Source: Ichthyophonus hoferi
Taxonomy: Eukaryota; Opisthokonta; Ichthyosporea; Ichthyophonida; Ichthyophonidae
Assembly (NCBI GenBank): GCA_002751075.1
Contig: NAOQ01000078.1
Span: forward strand, 23,890-34,030
Direction of reading: 5' to 3'
Length of the DNA: 10,141 nt
Made by a program: the position numbers and the translations under genes. This document shows positions 7,992 through 10,141 of this stretch, piece by piece. Each line of letters begins with the position of its first letter. Position 1 is the first letter of the stretch. Under the pieces are notes generated by a model. It saw only the letters and a list, made by a program, of their open reading frames with translations. It did not search any database and was not told the origin of the DNA.

Positions 7992-8353
7992 AACAAAATG
8001 TGAGGAAAGGGGAATGAAGGTTTACGTGGGACATTACGCAAATAAAGGAATTTTCAAACATTTTTTCTTTCTTGATTAATTATTATTATTCAAAAAATTA
8101 TAAGAAATGTACGTAAAAAATACCATTCTTCTAGTGAAAATAGTGAAAATGTAAAGAAATTTACATTTTTGTAATTTCCTCTTTATTATTCTATTTTGTT
8201 TTTGGTAATAATTATATATTTAAAATTTACATTTATTTTTAGGATCCATTGAATTATTGTTGGGATCTGCCAAAATGTTTTGGGACTTGTCCAAATATTT
8301 TTAGGTTTGTCAAATTATTCCGGAATTTGTCGAATTATTTCTGGTAACCCATG
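7992..8353 (-). repeat. Right terminal inverted repeat
   Basis: This repeat is the inverted counterpart of 5468-5862. It ends GGTAACCCATG before the flanking TA. Inner landmarks are ACAAAATGTGAGG, GAATGAAGG, TTTACGTGGGAC and AATAAAGG, all matching the left repeat in reverse complement. It also contains a sequence like the transposase stop region, although no transposase body adjoins it. Most positions agree by eye, with many substitutions and small gaps, so the pair is not recent. Confidence 0.85.
8241..8340 (-). repeat. Right subterminal iteron array
   Basis: Read on the minus strand, GACAAATTCC, GACAAACCT, GACAAGTCCC, GGCAGATCCC and a divergent AATGGATCC unit repeat. On the plus strand the conserved C of the GTC-type core falls at 8331, 8311, 8291, 8271 and about 8250. 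This is a 20-bp period, slightly more regular than at the left end, with at least one unit fewer. The array is the partner of 5490-5600. Confidence 0.75.
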
Positions 8354-9100
8354 TAAACCTATTCATTAGCTTAAAATTACAACAGCTTAGAAGTCTTCCT
8401 TACTGGGCTAGCAATAGAGGCAGATCTTAGCTCTAATCTGCTTCCATTAGAAAGTTAAGACAGGCGTGATATAAGAGAAGACGTTTATGACATTTCTATC
8501 ATCAGCTGTCTGTAGTAATCATCTACTAATTGTGGAGTGATTCCTACCTTAATCTGTTTAGGTATGATTGTGGTAATAGCACAGCATGAACGGCCAGTGA
8601 GAGATGCTAAAGCTGAATGTGTGTAATAATGGTTACTGTTAAATTTTACTGTATAGTAATTGTGTAACATTTTACTATTTCGATTTTTCTAATATATAAA
8701 AATATGTAAAATTGTTTATTGTAATATTTTAGTGCCGGATTGCCATATGCAATACTGCAAATTGGAATTATGATTGCTTCAGAATATTCGTTGAGTTTTA
8801 ATAATGACAGTTTTTCTCTTTAGACAAAAACATAACTGTGAATAAAAATGCACTGTCAAACATTCTTATTGCATTGGAGATTGTTTTTCAGGGGCATTCT
8901 CTTTAATGAACAAACCAATCAGACAGGAGTTTTTGTTTTTCATGCACTGCTTTCTCCATAAAGCATTTGTACAACAGAAATTGTAAGTTAACCCACATGT
9001 GAACTTATACTTCATTTGCTATTAATTTTTTATTTTACAACTTACAAGTCTCACTTAATAAAATCATATTTTTATATCCTTTTATAACATATTTTTAGCA
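8354..9100. other. AT-rich right flank with one unassigned minus-strand frame
   Basis: The first part is the right flank of the transposon. A minus-strand frame at 8485-8670 (61 codons, true ATG) reads HSALASLTGRSCCAITTI, then IPKQIKVGITPQLVDDYYR and a short tail. Composition is protein-like, but no family is recognised. It may be a small exon, a decayed coding fragment or chance. From 8671 on I see only AT-rich sequence. TTTTTCTCTTTAG near 8812-8824 resembles a splice acceptor, but no convincing exon follows. Confidence 0.25.
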
Positions 9101-10141
9101 AGATTAAGGACACCCCACGTAACCCTTTACTACCAAGGGAGCCAACAACTTAAAATCTTTAACCACAACGTGACGAGGACTTTGCCATCAGTGGCAGGTT
9201 CACAGTCCTTTTTTCCCCTCCAACTGAACCAACACATTGCTAACATCGCTGATATTTATACAGTATACAAGGCCTTCATATATGATACCATCTTCAGGAT
9301 TTCATATTGGGATAGGATTGATTAATTAACCAAGGGTACCACCAAGTTTGCAACATTAAAATACTCTGCTGATATACCCCACCAAGCATTCTGCATTCTT
9401 AGTCAAGAACATTGAGAAAATTTGCTCCAATGGCGTATATTCTAGAGTTTTTTATTTCCATCTACATGGGAAAAATTTAAGATATTTTCTTTTTAGAGTG
9501 GCTCAATACAATTAATATGCTAATTCAAGCATATACAGAGGACGTAGCCTGTATTACACCTTTATCAGCCACAACTCCACATTATGGTATTACAGCCAGA
9601 AATGGAATTGACGTAGCAGTTCATTTTATTCTACATTAAGGTTTGAGAGTGCAACAATGATTTATTGTTGGGTTAAACTATGACACTCCATGTTTCCAAA
9701 TCTAGACGAAATTGGTTGCCCAGTATAACTAAACGGCAACTGCTAACATGCTAACTCTGTACAGAAATTAACAAAATTTTAGGCCTTTGACAGATGACAC
9801 AATGCTCTCATATGCTGCCAAATTTTAACAGATTGTAATTCAATTCAACTCACTGGAACAGAGTTGACAGGTTACTGAAATTCATCTTCTTTCAAAACTT
9901 GAGTCAGATATACATGCAATTATGTTTTATAAAAACAGAATAACAGCTTGGTAAGCAGTTGATCTTTGCACAATAGATAAGTTTGTTACCTTTTTTGTTG
10001 TATATAAAGTTGATAATCATCAGAAAAATTAGCACATTTCATGAAATTCCAATAAAGCATTTTTTGGGAACCTTGGGTAATAAAAATAAAAGGACTTGCC
10101 CAGTGTGTGAGTAACCTGGGTATACATCACTTCAATGTTAT
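9101..10141 (+). other. Decayed weakly coding-like stretch, possible retroelement remnant
   Basis: Short protein-like runs appear in this last kilobase, such as WLNTINMLIQAYTEDVA near 9500-9550. No domain can be named and no frame stays open for long. The final 140 bp contain TATATAAA at 10001-10008 and AATAAA at 10051-10056, an order also found in the R region of some LTRs. If this is a retroelement fossil it is heavily broken and old. It could equally be unrelated noncoding DNA. No direct repeat was found that would link it to the 2340-4610 region. Confidence 0.2.

Larger units (their letters stand above)
5468..8353 (-). mobile_element. Tc1/mariner-type DNA transposon with long iteron-bearing TIRs, likely composite
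   Basis: The element is bounded by TA at 5466-5467 and TA at 8354-8355, as expected for Tc1/mariner insertions. The outermost bases are CAGGGGTTCCCGGAAATA on the left and, read inward from the right, CATGGGTTACCAGAAATA. The two ends stay alignable for about 360-395 bp. A minus-strand transposase pseudogene of the IS630/Tc1/mariner superfamily lies in the left half. At 2,886 bp the unit is longer than a typical Tc1 element of 1.3-2 kb. An extra internal copy of the terminal repeat at about 6990-7165 suggests that the original unit ended near 7.2 kb and that the right part came from a second copy or a nested insertion. It is inactive: the transposase is disrupted and its catalytic residues are changed. 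Confidence 0.8.

Noticed and set aside
8002-8079. Last third of the plus-strand frame 7819-8079
   Set aside because: It lies in the right terminal repeat, so the open frame there is a by-product of the repeat sequence. The 7819 start is TTG, not ATG.

Overview
This AT-rich window (about two thirds A+T by eye) looks eukaryotic and most likely animal. Long homopolymer and (TA)n tracts, very sparse coding sequence, a Tc1-type DNA transposon, MITE-like palindromic repeats and decayed retroelement-like sequence all point that way. The species cannot be fixed from the sequence. I see no intact host gene, rRNA, tRNA, CRISPR array or bacterial-style operon. The window is best read as intergenic or intronic repeat-rich DNA.

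Left part (1-2340): a poly-T tract, then an old dispersed repeat family. One copy lies at 85-285 and a second, with inverted arms, at 772-1236. A small fragment of its inner part lies near 2070-2115. Two short unassigned open frames lie in this part.

Middle (about 2340-4610): a heavily decayed coding-like stretch. It has a four-copy 36-bp tandem repeat, two longer open stretches and a basic/Gln-rich low-complexity segment. A fossil gag/protease-like region of an LTR-type retroelement is the best guess, with low confidence.

Right-centre (5468-8353): the clearest feature. This is a TA-flanked element with inverted repeats of about 360-395 bp that contain arrays of ~20-bp subterminal iterons. 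On the minus strand it carries a broken Tc1/mariner (IS630 superfamily, DD34E spacing) transposase. A third, truncated copy of the terminal repeat lies inside it, next to the 5' side of the transposase. Three hairpins and a coding-like block fill the segment between that copy and the right end, so the element is probably composite or nested. The whole unit sits between the arms of a short older inverted repeat.

Right end (8354-10141): one unassigned minus-strand frame, then AT-rich sequence. The last kilobase is decayed and weakly coding-like, and ends with a TATA-box-like and AATAAA pair.

No system of cooperating genes is apparent. The items most worth a second look are the iteron-bearing long inverted repeats, the internal third repeat copy and the perfect 18-bp hairpin.
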